Below, piece after piece: positions 26,109 through 38,894 of a stretch of 64,000 nt of DNA (position 1 is the first letter of the stretch; the number at the start of each line of letters is the position of its first letter). The stretch comes from Hippophae tibetana. Lineage: Eukaryota > Streptophyta > Magnoliopsida > Rosales > Elaeagnaceae. Both the position numbers and the translations under genes were made by a program. The notes under the pieces were generated by a model, which was not told where the DNA came from, ran no database searches, and saw nothing but the letters and a program-made list of their open reading frames with translations. The stretch covers positions 73,950,449 through 74,014,448 of the forward strand of contig CM072810.1 of assembly GCA_037013495.1 (NCBI GenBank). The letters run 5' to 3'.

Positions 26109-29100
26109 TGGATTCCTAAGAATATTATTTCTTGAAATCAAATTCAACCGTTTATATCACCTACCAAAGTTTAACATTTTCGTCTCACCTATTCCGTTTT
26201 TTTTTTCTTTCGGTTTTTTTTCAATGCCACTATAAGAGCAATTGAGATAGGGATGAGGAATGTGTGTAAAAATATTCTAAATTTCTCTATATCCAACAAA
26301 TATTCTCTAGATCAGTGAAATATTCTAATGACCCTTTACAAAGAATAGATTTGGAATATCTAATTTAAAGATTAATTTTGGAAGCAATTATTTTTGTTTT
26401 ATTTACTTATATGCCCCTTATGTTTAGCGATGTTTTTTTTACTGAATTGTGGAATTTAATTTTTCTTATTTATCATAAGTATTTTTACGCTTTTATTATT
26501 TACAGATGGATTAAGAAAATTTCATAACTAAATATCCTCAGTATGGTTGCATTACGTCTTAGCTTTTGTTGCTTGTATAAGAAAACAACAACCTTTTCAT
26601 GGAGGAAGAACTAGTATAATTAATGAAAATATTTTTTACCAAGCTTTGTACTTTTCTTTCGAGGGTTCTTGATATAATTCCTAGATTCGACACATCGAAG
26701 CGAGTGATCATTATCTTTTTGGCATCAAAAGGTTGCGATTTATGGATATATTGGTGTTGTATTCGTCTCGGGATTTAATTTCGTAGTTCATTTTTAAATC
26801 TTCGTCTCTTAATCTTGATCTTTATTTCTACGCTCAATCAATCTATGTTTTTCATAAAACAAATTGTGGGAAAAACAAGATGGGTTCTACTGTTTACAGT
26901 ATTGAAAAAAGAATATTTGATAAATCAGAGTTTTAATTTTACACGCCATTACTTTTGACTCGGGTGTCGAAACTTTTAATATAATATATCAAATCGAAGC
27001 TTGTAAATATTCCTATAATCAGAGCATGGATTCCTAAGAATATTATTTTTTGAAATCAAATTCAACCGTTTATATCACCTACCAAAGTTTAAAATTTTCG
27101 TATTATCTATTCCGTTTTTTTTTCTTTCGGTTTTTTTCAATGCCACTATAAGAGCAATTGAGATAAGGATGAGGAATGTGTGTAAAAATATTCTAAATTT
27201 CTCTATATCAAAAAAATATTCTCTAGATCAGTGAAATATTCTAATGACCCTTTACAAAGATTAGATTTGGAATATCTAATGGAAAGATTAATTTTGGAAG
27301 CAATTATTTTTGTTTTATTTACTTATATGTGCCTTATGTTTACCGATTTTTTTTACTGAATTGTGGAATTTAATTTTTCTTATTTATCATAAGTATTTTT
27401 ACACTTTTATTATTTACGGATGGATTAAGCAATTTTCAAAACTAAATATCCTCACTATGGACGCATTACGTCTTAGGTTTTGTTTCTTGTATAAGAAAAC
27501 AACAACCTTTTGATGGAGGAAGAACTAGTATAATTAATGAAAATATTTTTTACCAAGATTTGTACTTCTCTTGCTAGGGTTCTTGATATAATGCCTAGAT
27601 TCGACACATCGAAGCGAGTGATCATTATTTTTTGGCATCAAAAGGTTGCGGTTTATGGACTTATTGATGTTGTATTCGTCTGTGGATTTCATTTCGTAGT
27701 TCATTTTTAAATCTTCTTCTCTTATTCTTGATCTTTATTTCTACACTCAATCAATCTATGTTTTTCATAAAACAAAATTGTGGGAAAAACAAGATGGGTT
27801 CTACTGTTTACAGTATTGAAAAAAAAAATTGATAAATCAGAGTTCCAATTTTACACGCCATTACTTTTGACTCCGGTGTCGAAACTTTTAATATAATATA
27901 TCAAATCGAAGCTTGTAAATATTCCTATAATCAGAGCATGGATTCCTAAGAATATTATTTCTTGAAATCAAATTCAACCGTTTATATCACCTACCAAAGT
28001 TTAAAATTTTCGTATTATCTATTCCGTTTTTTTTTCTTTCGGTTTTTTTCAATGCCACTATAAGAGCAATTGAGATAAGGATGAGGAATGTGTGTAAAAA
28101 TATTCTAAATTTCTCTATATCAAAAAAATATTCTCTAGATCAGTGAAATATTCTAATGACCCTTTACAAAGAATAGATTTGGAATATCTAATGGAAAGAT
28201 TAATTTTGGAAGCAATTATTTTTGTTTTATTTACTTATATGTGCCTTATGTTTACCGATTTTTTTTACTGAATTGTGGAATTTAATTTTTCTTATTTATC
28301 ATAAGTATTTTTACACTTTTATTATTTACGGATGGATTAAGCAATTTTCAAAACTAAATATCCTCACTATGGTCGCATTACGTCTTAGGTTTTGTTTCTT
28401 GTATAAGAAAACAACAACCTTTTGATGGAGGAAGAACTAGTATAATTAATGAAAATATTTTTTACCAAGATTTGTACTTCTCTTCCTAGGGTTCTTGATA
28501 TAATGCCTAGATTCGACACATCGAAGCGAGTGATCATTATTTTTTGGCATCAAAAGGTTGCGGTTTATGGACTTATTGATGTTGTATTCGTCTGTGGATT
28601 TCATTTCGTAGTTCATTTTTAAATCTTCTTCTCTTATTCTTGATCTTTATTTCTACACTCAATCAATCTATGTTTTTCATAAAACAAAATTGTGGGAAAA
28701 ACAAGATGGGTTCTACTGTTTACAGTATTGAAAAAAAAAATTGATAAATCAGAGTTCCAATTTTACACGCCATTACTTTTGACTCGGGTGTCGAAAATTT
28801 TAATATAATATATCAAATCGAAGCTTGTAAATATTCCTATAATCAGAGCATGGATTCCTAAGAATATTATTTCTTGAAATCAAATTCAACCGTTTATATC
28901 ACCTACCAAAGTTTAACATTTTCGTCTCACCTATTCCGTTTTTTTTTCTTTCGGTTTTTTTCAATGCCACTATAAGAGCAATTGAGATAGGGATGAGGAA
29001 TGTGTGTAAAAATATTCTAAATTTCTCTATATCCAAAAAATATTCTCTAGATCAGTGAAATATTCTAATGACCCTTTACAAAGAATAGATTTGGAATATC

Positions 29101-29261
29101 TAATGGAAAGATTAATTTTGGAAGCAATTATTTTTGTTTTATTTACTTATATGTGCCTTATGTTTACCGATTTTTTTACTGAATTGTGGAATTTAATTTT
29201 TCTTATTTATCATAAGTATTTTTACGCTTTTATTATTTACGGATGGATTAAGCAATTTTCA

Positions 29262-30540
29262 TAACTAAATATCCTCACTATGGTCGCATTACGTCTTAGG
29301 TTTTGTTTCTTGTATAAGAAAACAACAACCTTTTGATGGAGGAAGAACTAGTATAATTAATGAAAATATTTTTTACCAAGATTTGTACTTCTCTTGCTAG
29401 GGTTCTTGATATAATGCCTAGATTCGACACATCGAAGCGAGTGATCATTATTTTTTGGCATCAAAAGGTTGCGGTTTATGGACTTATTGATGTTGTATTC
29501 GTCTGTGGATTTCATTTCGTAGTTCATTTTTAAATCTTCTTCTCTTATTCTTGATCTTTATTTCTACACTCAATCAATCTATGTTTTTCATAAAACAAAA
29601 TTGTGGGAAAAACAAGATGGGTTCTACTGTTTACAGTATTGAAAAAAAAAATTGATAAATCAGAGTTCCAATTTTACACGCCATTACTTTTGACTCGGGT
29701 GTCGAAACTTTTAATATAATATATCAAATCGAAGCTTGTAAATATTCCTATAATCATAGCAAGGATTCCTAAGAATATTATTTCTTGAAATCAAATTCAA
29801 CCGTTTATATCACCTACCAAAGTTTAACATTTTCGTCTCACCTATTCCGTTTTTTTTCTTTCGGTTTTTTTTCAATGCCACTATAAGAGCAATTGAGATA
29901 GGGATGAGGAATGTGTGTAAAAATATTCTAAATTTCTCTATATCCAAAAAATATTCTCTAGATCAGTGAAATATTCTAATGAACCTTTACAAAGAATAGA
30001 TTTGGAATATCTAATGGAAAGATTAATTTTGGAAGCAATTATTTTTGTTTTATTTACTTATATGTGCCTTATGTTTACCGATTTTTTTTACTGAATTGTG
30101 GAATTTAATTTTTCTTATTTATCATAAGTATTTTTACGCTTTTATTATTTACGGATGGATTAAGCAATTTTCATAACTAAATATCCTCACTATGGTCGCA
30201 TTACGTCTTAGGTTTTGTTTCTTGTATAAGAAAACAACAACCTTTTGATGGAGGAAGAACTAGTATAATTAATGAAAATATTTTTTACCAAGATTTGTAC
30301 TTCTCTTCCTAGGGTTCTTGATATAATGCCTAGATTCGACACATCGAAGCGAGTGATCATTATTTTTTGGCATCAAAAGGTTGCGGTTTATGGACTTATT
30401 GATGTTGTATTCGTCTGTGGATTTCATTTCGTAGTTCATTTTTAAATCTTCTTCTCTTATTCTTGATCTTTATTTCTACACTCAATCAATCTATGTTTTT
30501 CATAAAACAAAATTGTGGGAAAAACAAGATGGGTTCTACT
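29262..30540 (+). repeat. Copy 1 of a 2,738-bp-spaced duplicated tract
   Basis: This tract shares ctcttgctagg, the rare catagcaaggattcc (near 29,756) and atgaaccttta (near 29,980) with 32,000-33,278, an offset of 2,738 bp or three monomers. Outside the tract the partners diverge at once (cataac versus caaaac on the left, cagtattg versus cattattg on the right). Confidence 0.75.
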
Positions 30541-31585
30541 GTTTACAGTATTGAAAAAAAAAATTGATAAATCAGAGTTCCAATTTTACACGCCATTACT
30601 TTTGACTCGGGTGTCGAAACTTTTAATATAATATATCAAATCGAAGCTTGTAAATATTCCTATAATCAGAGCATGGATTCCTAAGAATATTATTTCTTGA
30701 AATCAAATTCAACCGTTTATATCACCTACCAAAGTTTAACATTTTCGTCTCACCTATTCCGTTTTTTTTCTTTCGGTTTTTTTTCAATGCCACTATAAGA
30801 GCAATTGAGATAGGGATGAGGAATGTGTGTAAAAATATTCTAAATTTCTCTATATCCAAAAAATATTCTCTAGATCAGTGAAATATTCTAATGACCCTTT
30901 ACAAAGAATAGATTTGGAATATCTAATGGAAAGATTAATTTTGGAAGCAATTATTTTTGTTTTATTTACTTATATGTGCCTTATGTTTACCGATTTTTTT
31001 TACTGAATTGTGGAATTTAATTTTTCTTATTTATCATAAGTATTTTTACGCTTTTATTATTTACGGATGGATTAAGCAATTTTCATAACTAAATATCCTC
31101 ACTATGGTCGCATTACGTCTTAGGTTTTGTTTCTTGTATAAGAAAACAACAACCTTTTGATGGAGGAAGAACTAGTATAATTAATGAAAATATTTTTTAC
31201 CAAGATTTGTACTTCTCTTCCTAGGGTTCTTGATATAATGCCTAGATTCGACACATCGAAGCGAGTGATCATTATTTTTTGGCATCAAAAGGTTGCGGTT
31301 TATGGACTTATTGATGTTGTATTCGTCTGTGGATTTCATTTCGTAGTTCATTTTTAAATCTTCTTCTCTTATTCTTGATCTTTATTTCTACGCTCAATCA
31401 ATCTATGTTTTTCATAAAACAAAATTGTGGGAAAAACAAGATGGGTTCTACTGTTTACATTATTGAAAAAAAAAATTGATAAATCAGAGTTCCAATTTTA
31501 CACGCCATTACTTTTGACTCGGGTGTCGAAACTTTTAATATAATATATCAAATCGAAGCTTGTAAATATTCCTATAATCAGAGCA

Positions 31586-32499
31586 TGGATTCCTAAGAAT
31601 ATTATTTCTTGAAATCAAATTCAACCGTTTATATCACCTACCAAAGTTTAACATTTTCGTCTCACCTATTCCGTTTTTTTTTTCTTTCGGTTTTTTTTCA
31701 ATGCCACTATAAGAGCAATTGAGATAGGGATGAGGAATGTGTGTAAAAATATTCTAAATTTCTCTATATCCAACAAATATTCTCTAGATCAGTGAAATAT
31801 TCTAATGACCCTTTACAAAGAATAGATTTGGAATATCTAATTTAAAGATTAATTTTGGAAGCAATTATTTTTGTTTTATTTACTTATATGTGCCTTATGT
31901 TTACCGATTTTTTTTACTGAATTGTGGAATTTAATTTTTCTTATTTATCATAAGTATTTTTACACTTTTATTATTTACGGATGGATTAAGCAATTTTCAA
32001 AACTAAATATCCTCACTATGGTCGCATTACGTCTTAGGTTTTGTTTCTTGTATAAGAAAACAACAACCTTTTGATGGAGGAAGAACTAGTATAATTAATG
32101 AAAATATTTTTTACCAAGATTTGTACTTCTCTTGCTAGGGTTCTTGATATAATGCCTAGATTCGACACATCGAAGCGAGTGATCATTATTTTTTGGCATC
32201 AAAAGGTTGCGGTTTATGGACTTATTGATGTTGTATTCGTCTGTGGATTTCATTTCGTAGTTCATTTTAAAATCTTCTTCTCTTATTCTTGATCTTTATT
32301 TCTACACTCAATCAATCTATGTTTTTCATAAAACAAAATTGTGGGAAAAACAAGATGGGTTCTACTGTTTACAGTATTGAAAAAAAAAATTGATAAATCA
32401 GAGTTCCAATTTTACACGCCATTACTTTTGACTCGGGTGTCGAAACTTTTAATATAATATATCAAATCGAAGCTTGTAAATATTCCTATAATCATAGCA
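31586..32499 (+). repeat. Chimeric monomer c-to-R
   Basis: The c-class marker taatttaaag lies at 31,838-31,847, but from 31,889 the sequence is R class (tgtgccttatgtttaccgat, no agcgatgtttt). In true c copies (for example 33,665 onward) the same marker is followed by tgccccttatgtttagcgatg. The join lies within 31,848-31,888, in bases identical in both classes, as expected for a homologous exchange. Confidence 0.8.
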
Positions 32500-33278
32500 A
32501 GGATTCCTAAGAATATTATTTCTTGAAATCAAATTCAACCGTTTATATCACCTACCAAAGTTTAACATTTTCGTCTCACCTATTCCGTTTTTTTTCTTTC
32601 GGTTTTTTTTCAATGCCACTATAAGAGCAATTGAGATAGGGATGAGGAATGTGTGTAAAAATATTCTAAATTTCTCTATATCCAAAAAATATTCTCTAGA
32701 TCAGTGAAATATTCTAATGAACCTTTACAAAGAATAGATTTGGAATATCTAATGGAAAGATTAATTTTGGAAGCAATTATTTTTGTTTTATTTACTTATA
32801 TGTGCCTTATGTTTACCGATTTTTTTTACTGAATTGTGGAATTTAATTTTTCTTATTTATCATAAGTATTTTTACGCTTTTATTATTTACGGATGGATTA
32901 AGCAATTTTCATAACTAAATATCCTCACTATGGTCGCATTACGTCTTAGGTTTTGTTTCTTGTATAAGAAAACAACAACCTTTTGATGGAGGAAGAACTA
33001 GTATAATTAATGAAAATATTTTTTACCAAGATTTGTACTTCTCTTCCTAGGGTTCTTGATATAATGCCTAGATTCGACACATCGAAGCGAGTGATCATTA
33101 TTTTTTGGCATCAAAAGGTTGCGGTTTATGGACTTATTGATGTTGTATTCGTCTGTGGATTTCATTTCGTAGTTCATTTTTAAATCTTCTTCTCTTATTC
33201 TTGATCTTTATTTCTACACTCAATCAATCTATGTTTTTCATAAAACAAAATTGTGGGAAAAACAAGATGGGTTCTACT
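32000..33278 (+). repeat. Copy 2 of the 2,738-bp-spaced duplicated tract
   Basis: Partner of 29,262-30,540, carrying the same anchor mutation catagcaagg (near 32,494). A private change, ttcattttaaaatc near 32,263, removes the stop found in other monomers and opens an ATG frame at 32,098 to 64 codons. That frame is an accident of one base and not a gene. Confidence 0.75.
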
Positions 33279-36200
33279 GTTTACATTATTGAAAAAAAAA
33301 ATTGATAAATCAGAGTTCCAATTTTACACGCCATTACTTTTGACTCGGGTGTCGAAACTTTTAATATAATATATCAAATCGAAGCTTGTAAATATTCCTA
33401 TAATCAGAGCATGGATTCCTAAGAATATTATTTCTTGAAATCAAATTCAACCGTTTATATCACCTACCAAAGTTTAACATTTTCGTCTCACCTATTCCGT
33501 TTTTTTTTTCTTTCGGTTTTTTTTCAATGCCACTATAAGAGCAATTGAGATAGGGATGAGGAATGTGTGTAAAAATATTCTAAATTTCTCTATATCCAAC
33601 AAATATTCTCTAGATCAGTGAAATATTCTAATGACCCTTTACAAAGAATAGATTTGGAATATCTAATTTAAAGATTAATTTTGGAAGCAATTATTTTTGT
33701 TTTATTTACTTATATGCCCCTTATGTTTAGCGATGTTTTTTTTACTGAATTGTGGAATTTAATTTTTCTTATTTATCATAAGTATTTTTACGCTTTTATT
33801 ATTTACAGATGGATTAAGAAAATTTCATAACTAAATATCCTCAGTATGGTTGCATTACGTCTTAGCTTTTGTTGCTTGTATAAGAAAACAACAACCTTTT
33901 CATGGAGGAAGAACTAGTATAATTAATGAAAATATTTTTTACCAAGCTTTGTACTTTTCTTTCGAGGGTTCTTGATATAATTCCTAGATTCGACACATCG
34001 AAGCGAGTGATCATTATCTTTTTGGCATCAAAAGGTTGCGATTTATGGATATATTGGTGTTGTATTCGTCTCGGGATTTAATTTCGTAGTTCATTTTTAA
34101 ATCTTCGTCTCTTAATCTTGATCTTTATTTCTACGCTCAATCAATCTATGTTTTTCATAAAACAAATTGTGGGAAAAACAAGATGGGTTCTACTGTTTAC
34201 AGTATTGAAAAAAGAATATTTGATAAATCAGAGTTCTAATTTTACACGCCATTACTTTTGACTCGGGTGTCGAAACTTTTAATATAATATATCAAATCGA
34301 AGCTTGTAAATATTCCTATAATCAGAGCATGGATTCCTAAGAATATTATTTTTTGAAATCAAATTCAACCGTTTATATCACCTACCAAAGTTTAAAATTT
34401 TCGTATTATCTATTCCGTTTTTTTTTCTTTCGGTTTTTTTCAATGCCACTATAAGAGCAATTGAGATAAGGATGAGGAATGTGTGTAAAAATATTCTAAA
34501 TTTCTCTATATCAAAAAAATATTCTCTAGATCAGTGAAATATTCTAATGACCCTTTACAAAGAATAGATTTGGAATATCTAATGGAAAGATTAATTTTGG
34601 AAGCAATTATTTTTGTTTTATTTACTTATATGTGCCTTATGTTTACCGATTTTTTTTACTGAATTGTGGAATTTAATTTTTCTTATTTATCATAAGTATT
34701 TTTACACTTTTATTATTTACGGATGGATTAAGCAATTTTCAAAACTAAATATCCTCACTATGGTCGCATTACGTCTTAGGTTTTGTTTCTTGTATAAGAA
34801 AACAACATCCTTTTGATGGAGGAAGAACTAGTATAATTAATGAAAATATTTTTTACCAAGATTTGTACTTCTCTTCCTAGGGTTCTTGATATAATGCCTA
34901 GATTCGACACATCGAAGCGAGTGATCATTATTTTTTGGCATCAAAAGGTTGCGGTTTATGGACTTATTGATGTTGTATTCGTCTGTGGATTTCATTTCGT
35001 AGTTCATTTTTAAATCTTCTTCTCTTATTCTTGATCTTTATTTCTACACTCAATCAATCTATGTTTTTCATAAAACAAAATTGTGGGAAAAACAAGATGG
35101 GTTCTACTGTTTACAGTATTGAAAAAAAAAATTGATAAATCAGAGTTCCAATTTTACACGCCATTACTTTTGACTCGGGTGTCGAAACTTTTAATATAAT
35201 ATATCAAATCGAAGCTTGTAAATATTCCTATAATCAGAGCATGGATTCCTAAGAATATTATTTCTTGAAATCAAATTCAACCGTTTATATCACCTACCAA
35301 AGTTTAAAATTTTCGTATTATCTATTCCGTTTTTTTTCTTTCGGTTTTTTTCAATGCCACTATAAGAGCAATTGAGATAAGGATGAGGAATGTGTGTAAA
35401 AATATTCTAAATTTCTCTATATCCAAAAAATATTCTCTAGATCAGTGAAATATTCTAATGACCCTTTACAAAGAATAGATTTGGAATATCTAATGGAAAG
35501 ATTAATTTTGGAAGCAATTATTTTTGTTTTATTTACTTATATGTGCCTTATGTTTACCGATTTTTTTTACTGAATTGTGGAATTTAATTTTTCTTATTTA
35601 TCATAAGTATTTTTACACTTTTATTATTTACGGATGGATTAAGCAATTTTCAAAACTAAATATCCTCACTATGGTCGCATTACGTCTTAGGTTTTGTTTC
35701 TTGTATAAGAAAACAACAACCTTTTGATGGAGGAAGAACTAGTATAATTAATGAAAATATTTTTTACCAAGATTTGTACTTCTCTTCCTAGGGTTCTTGA
35801 TATAATGCCTAGATTCGACACATCGAAGCGAGTGATCATTATTTTTTGGCATCAAAAGGTTGCGGTTTATGGACTTATTGATGTTGTATTCGTCTGTGGA
35901 TTTCATTTCGTAGTTCATTTTTAAATCTTCTTCTCTTATTCTTGATCTTTATTTCTACACTCAATCAATCTATGTTTTTCATAAAACAAAATTGTGGGAA
36001 AAACAAGATGGGTTCTACTGTTTACAGTATTGAAAAAAAAAATTGATAAATCAGAGTTCCAATTTTACACGCCATTACTTTTGACTCGGGTGTCGAAACT
36101 TTTAATATAATATATCAAATCGAAGCTTGTAAATATTCCTATAATCAGAGCATGGATTCCTAAGAATATTATTTCTTGAAATCAAATTCAACCGTTTATA

Positions 36201-37064
36201 TCACCTACCAAAGTTTAACATTTTCGTCTCACCTATTCCGTTTTTTTTTTCTTTCGGTTTTTTTCAATGCCACTATAAGAGCAATTGAGATAGGGATGAG
36301 GAATGTGTGTAAAAATATTCTAAATTTCTCTATATCCAAAAAATATTCTCTAGATCAGTGAAATATTCTAATGACCCTTTACAAAGAATAGATTTGGAAT
36401 ATCTAATGGAAAGATTAATTTTGGAAGCAATTATTTTTGTTTTATTTACTTATATGTGCCTTATGTTTACCGATTTTTTTACTGAATTGTGGAATTTAAT
36501 TTTTCTTATTTATCATAAGTATTTTTACGCTTTTATTATTTACGGATGGATTAAGCAATTTTCATAACTAAATATCCTCACTGTGGTCGCATTACGTCTT
36601 AGGTTTTGTTTCTTGTATAAGAAAACAACAACCTTTTGATGGAGGAAGAACTAGTATAATTAATGAAAATATTTTTTACCAAGATTTGTACTTCTCTTCC
36701 TAGGGTTCTTGATATAATGCCTAGATTCGACACATCGAAGCGAGTGATCATTATTTTTTGGCATCAAAAGGTTGCGGTTTATGGACTTATTGATGTTGTA
36801 TTCGTCTGTGGATTTCATTTCGTAGTTCATTTTTAAATCTTCTTCTCTTATTCTTGATCTTTATTTCTACACTCAATCAATCTATGTTTTTCATAAAACA
36901 AAATTGTGGGAAAAACAAGATGGGTTCTACTGTTTACATTATTGAAAAAAAAAATTGATAAATCAGAGTTCCAATTTTACACGCCATTACTTTTGACTCG
37001 GGTGTCGAAACTTTTAATATAATATATCAAATCGAAGCTTGTAAATATTCCTATAATCAGAGCA

Positions 37065-37980
37065 TGGATTCCTAAGAATATTATTTCTTGAAATCAAATT
37101 CAACCGTTTATATCACCTACCAAAGTTTAACATTTTCGTCTCACCTATTCCGTTTTTTTTTTCTTTCGGTTTTTTTTCAATGCCACTATAAGAGCAATTG
37201 AGATAGGGATGAGGAATGTGTGTAAAAATATTCTAAATTTCTCTATATCCAACAAATATTCTCTAGATCAGTGAAATATTCTAATGACCCTTTACAAAGA
37301 ATAGATTTGGAATATCTAATTTAAAGATTAATTTTGGAAGCAATTATTTTTGTTTTATTTACTTATATGTGCCTTATGTTTAGCGATGTTTTTTTTACTG
37401 AATTGTGGAATTTAATTTTTCTTATTTATCATAAGTATTTTTACGCTTTTATTATTTACGGATGGATTAAGCAATTTTCATAACTAAATATCCTCACTAT
37501 GGTCGCATTACGTCTTAGGTTTTGTTTCTTGTATAAGAAAACAACAACCTTTTGATGGAGGAAGAACTAGTATAATTAATGAAAATATTTTTTACCAAGA
37601 TTTGTACTTCTCTTCCTAGGGTTCTTGATATAATGCCTAGATTCGACACATCGAAGCGAGTGATCATTATTTTTTGGCATCAAAAGGTTGCGGTTTATGG
37701 ACTTATTGATGTTGTATTCGTCTGTGGATTTCATTTCGTAGTTCATTTTTAAATCTTCTTCTCTTATTCTTGATCTTTATTTCTACGCTCAATCAATCTA
37801 TGTTTTTCATAAAACAAAATTGTGGGAAAAACAAGATGAGTTCTACTGTTTACAGTATTGAAAAAAAAAATTGAAAAATCAGAGTTCCAATTTTACACGC
37901 CATTACTTTTGACTCGGGTGTCGAAACTTTTAATATAATATATCAAATCGAAGCTTTTAAATATTCCTATAATCAGAGCA
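37065..37980 (+). repeat. Chimeric monomer c-R-c-R
   Basis: taatttaaag (37,317-37,326, c), tgtgcc (37,369, R), tagcgatgtttt (about 37,381, c), then cggatggattaagcaatt (about 37,457, R). Two or more switches in about 140 bp suit short-tract gene conversion better than a single crossover. A point change of tgcccc to tgtgcc would need two substitutions and is less likely. Confidence 0.7.
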
Positions 37981-38894
37981 TGGATTCCTAAGAATATTAT
38001 TTTTTGAAATCAAATTCAACCGTTTATATCACCTACCAAAGTTTAACATTTTCGTCTCACCTATTCCGTTTTTTTTTTCTTTCGGTTTTTTTCAATGCCA
38101 CTATCAGAGCAATTGAGATAGGGATGAGGAATGTGTGTAAAAATATTCTAAATTTCTCTATATCCAAAAAATATTCTCTAGATCAGTGAAATATTCTAAT
38201 GACCTTTACAAAGAATAGATTTGGAATATCTAATGGAAAAATTAATTTTGGAAGCAATTATTTTTGTTTTATTTACTTATATGTGCCTTATGTTTACCGA
38301 TTTTTTTTACTGAATTGTGGAATTTAATTTTTCTTATTTATCATTTGTATTTTTAAGCTTTTATTATTTACAGATGGATTAAGAAAATTTCATAACTAAA
38401 TATCCTCAGTATGGTTGCATTACGTCTTAGGTTTTGTTGCTTGTATAAGAAAACAACAACCTTTTCATGGAGGAAGAACTAGTATAATTAATGAAAATAT
38501 TTTTTACCAAGATTTGTACTTCTCTTCCTAGTGTTCTTGATATAATGCCTAGATTCGACACATCGAAGCGAGTGATCATTATTTTTTGGCATTAAAAGGT
38601 TACGGTTTATGCTCTTATTGATGTTGTATTCGTCTGGGGATTTCATTTCGTAGTTCATTTTTAAATCTTCTTCTCTTATTCTTGATCTTTATTTCTACGC
38701 TCAATCAATCTATGTTTTTCATAAAAAAATATTGTGGGAAAAACAAGATGGGTTGTACTGTTTACAGTATTGAAAAATAAATATTTGATAAATCAGAGTT
38801 CCAATTTTACACGCCATTACTTTTGACTCGGCTGTCAAAACATTTAATGTAATATATCAAATCAAAGCTTGTAAATTTTCCTATAATCAGAGCA

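Larger units (their letters stand above)
26109..38894 (+). repeat. Subarray 4: R-rich a/b/c monomers with 7,303-bp echoes
   Basis: Anchors are at 26109, 27027, 27939, 28851, 29762, 30674, 31586, 32500, 33412, 34330, 35242, 36153, 37065 and 37981. Most monomers are a or b type with atgtgccttatgtttaccgat and gcaattttc; c-type ones carry taatttaaag. The stretch 25.8-29.4 kb matches 33.1-36.7 kb at a 7,302-7,303-bp offset (8 monomers), including the shared short T run in accgatttttttactg at about 29,165 and 36,468. Differences are few but include ctcttgctagg versus ctcttcctagg, which shows up at 27.57, 29.39 and 32.13 kb but not at the 7,303-bp partners, so later conversion has blurred the duplication. 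Confidence 0.8.
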
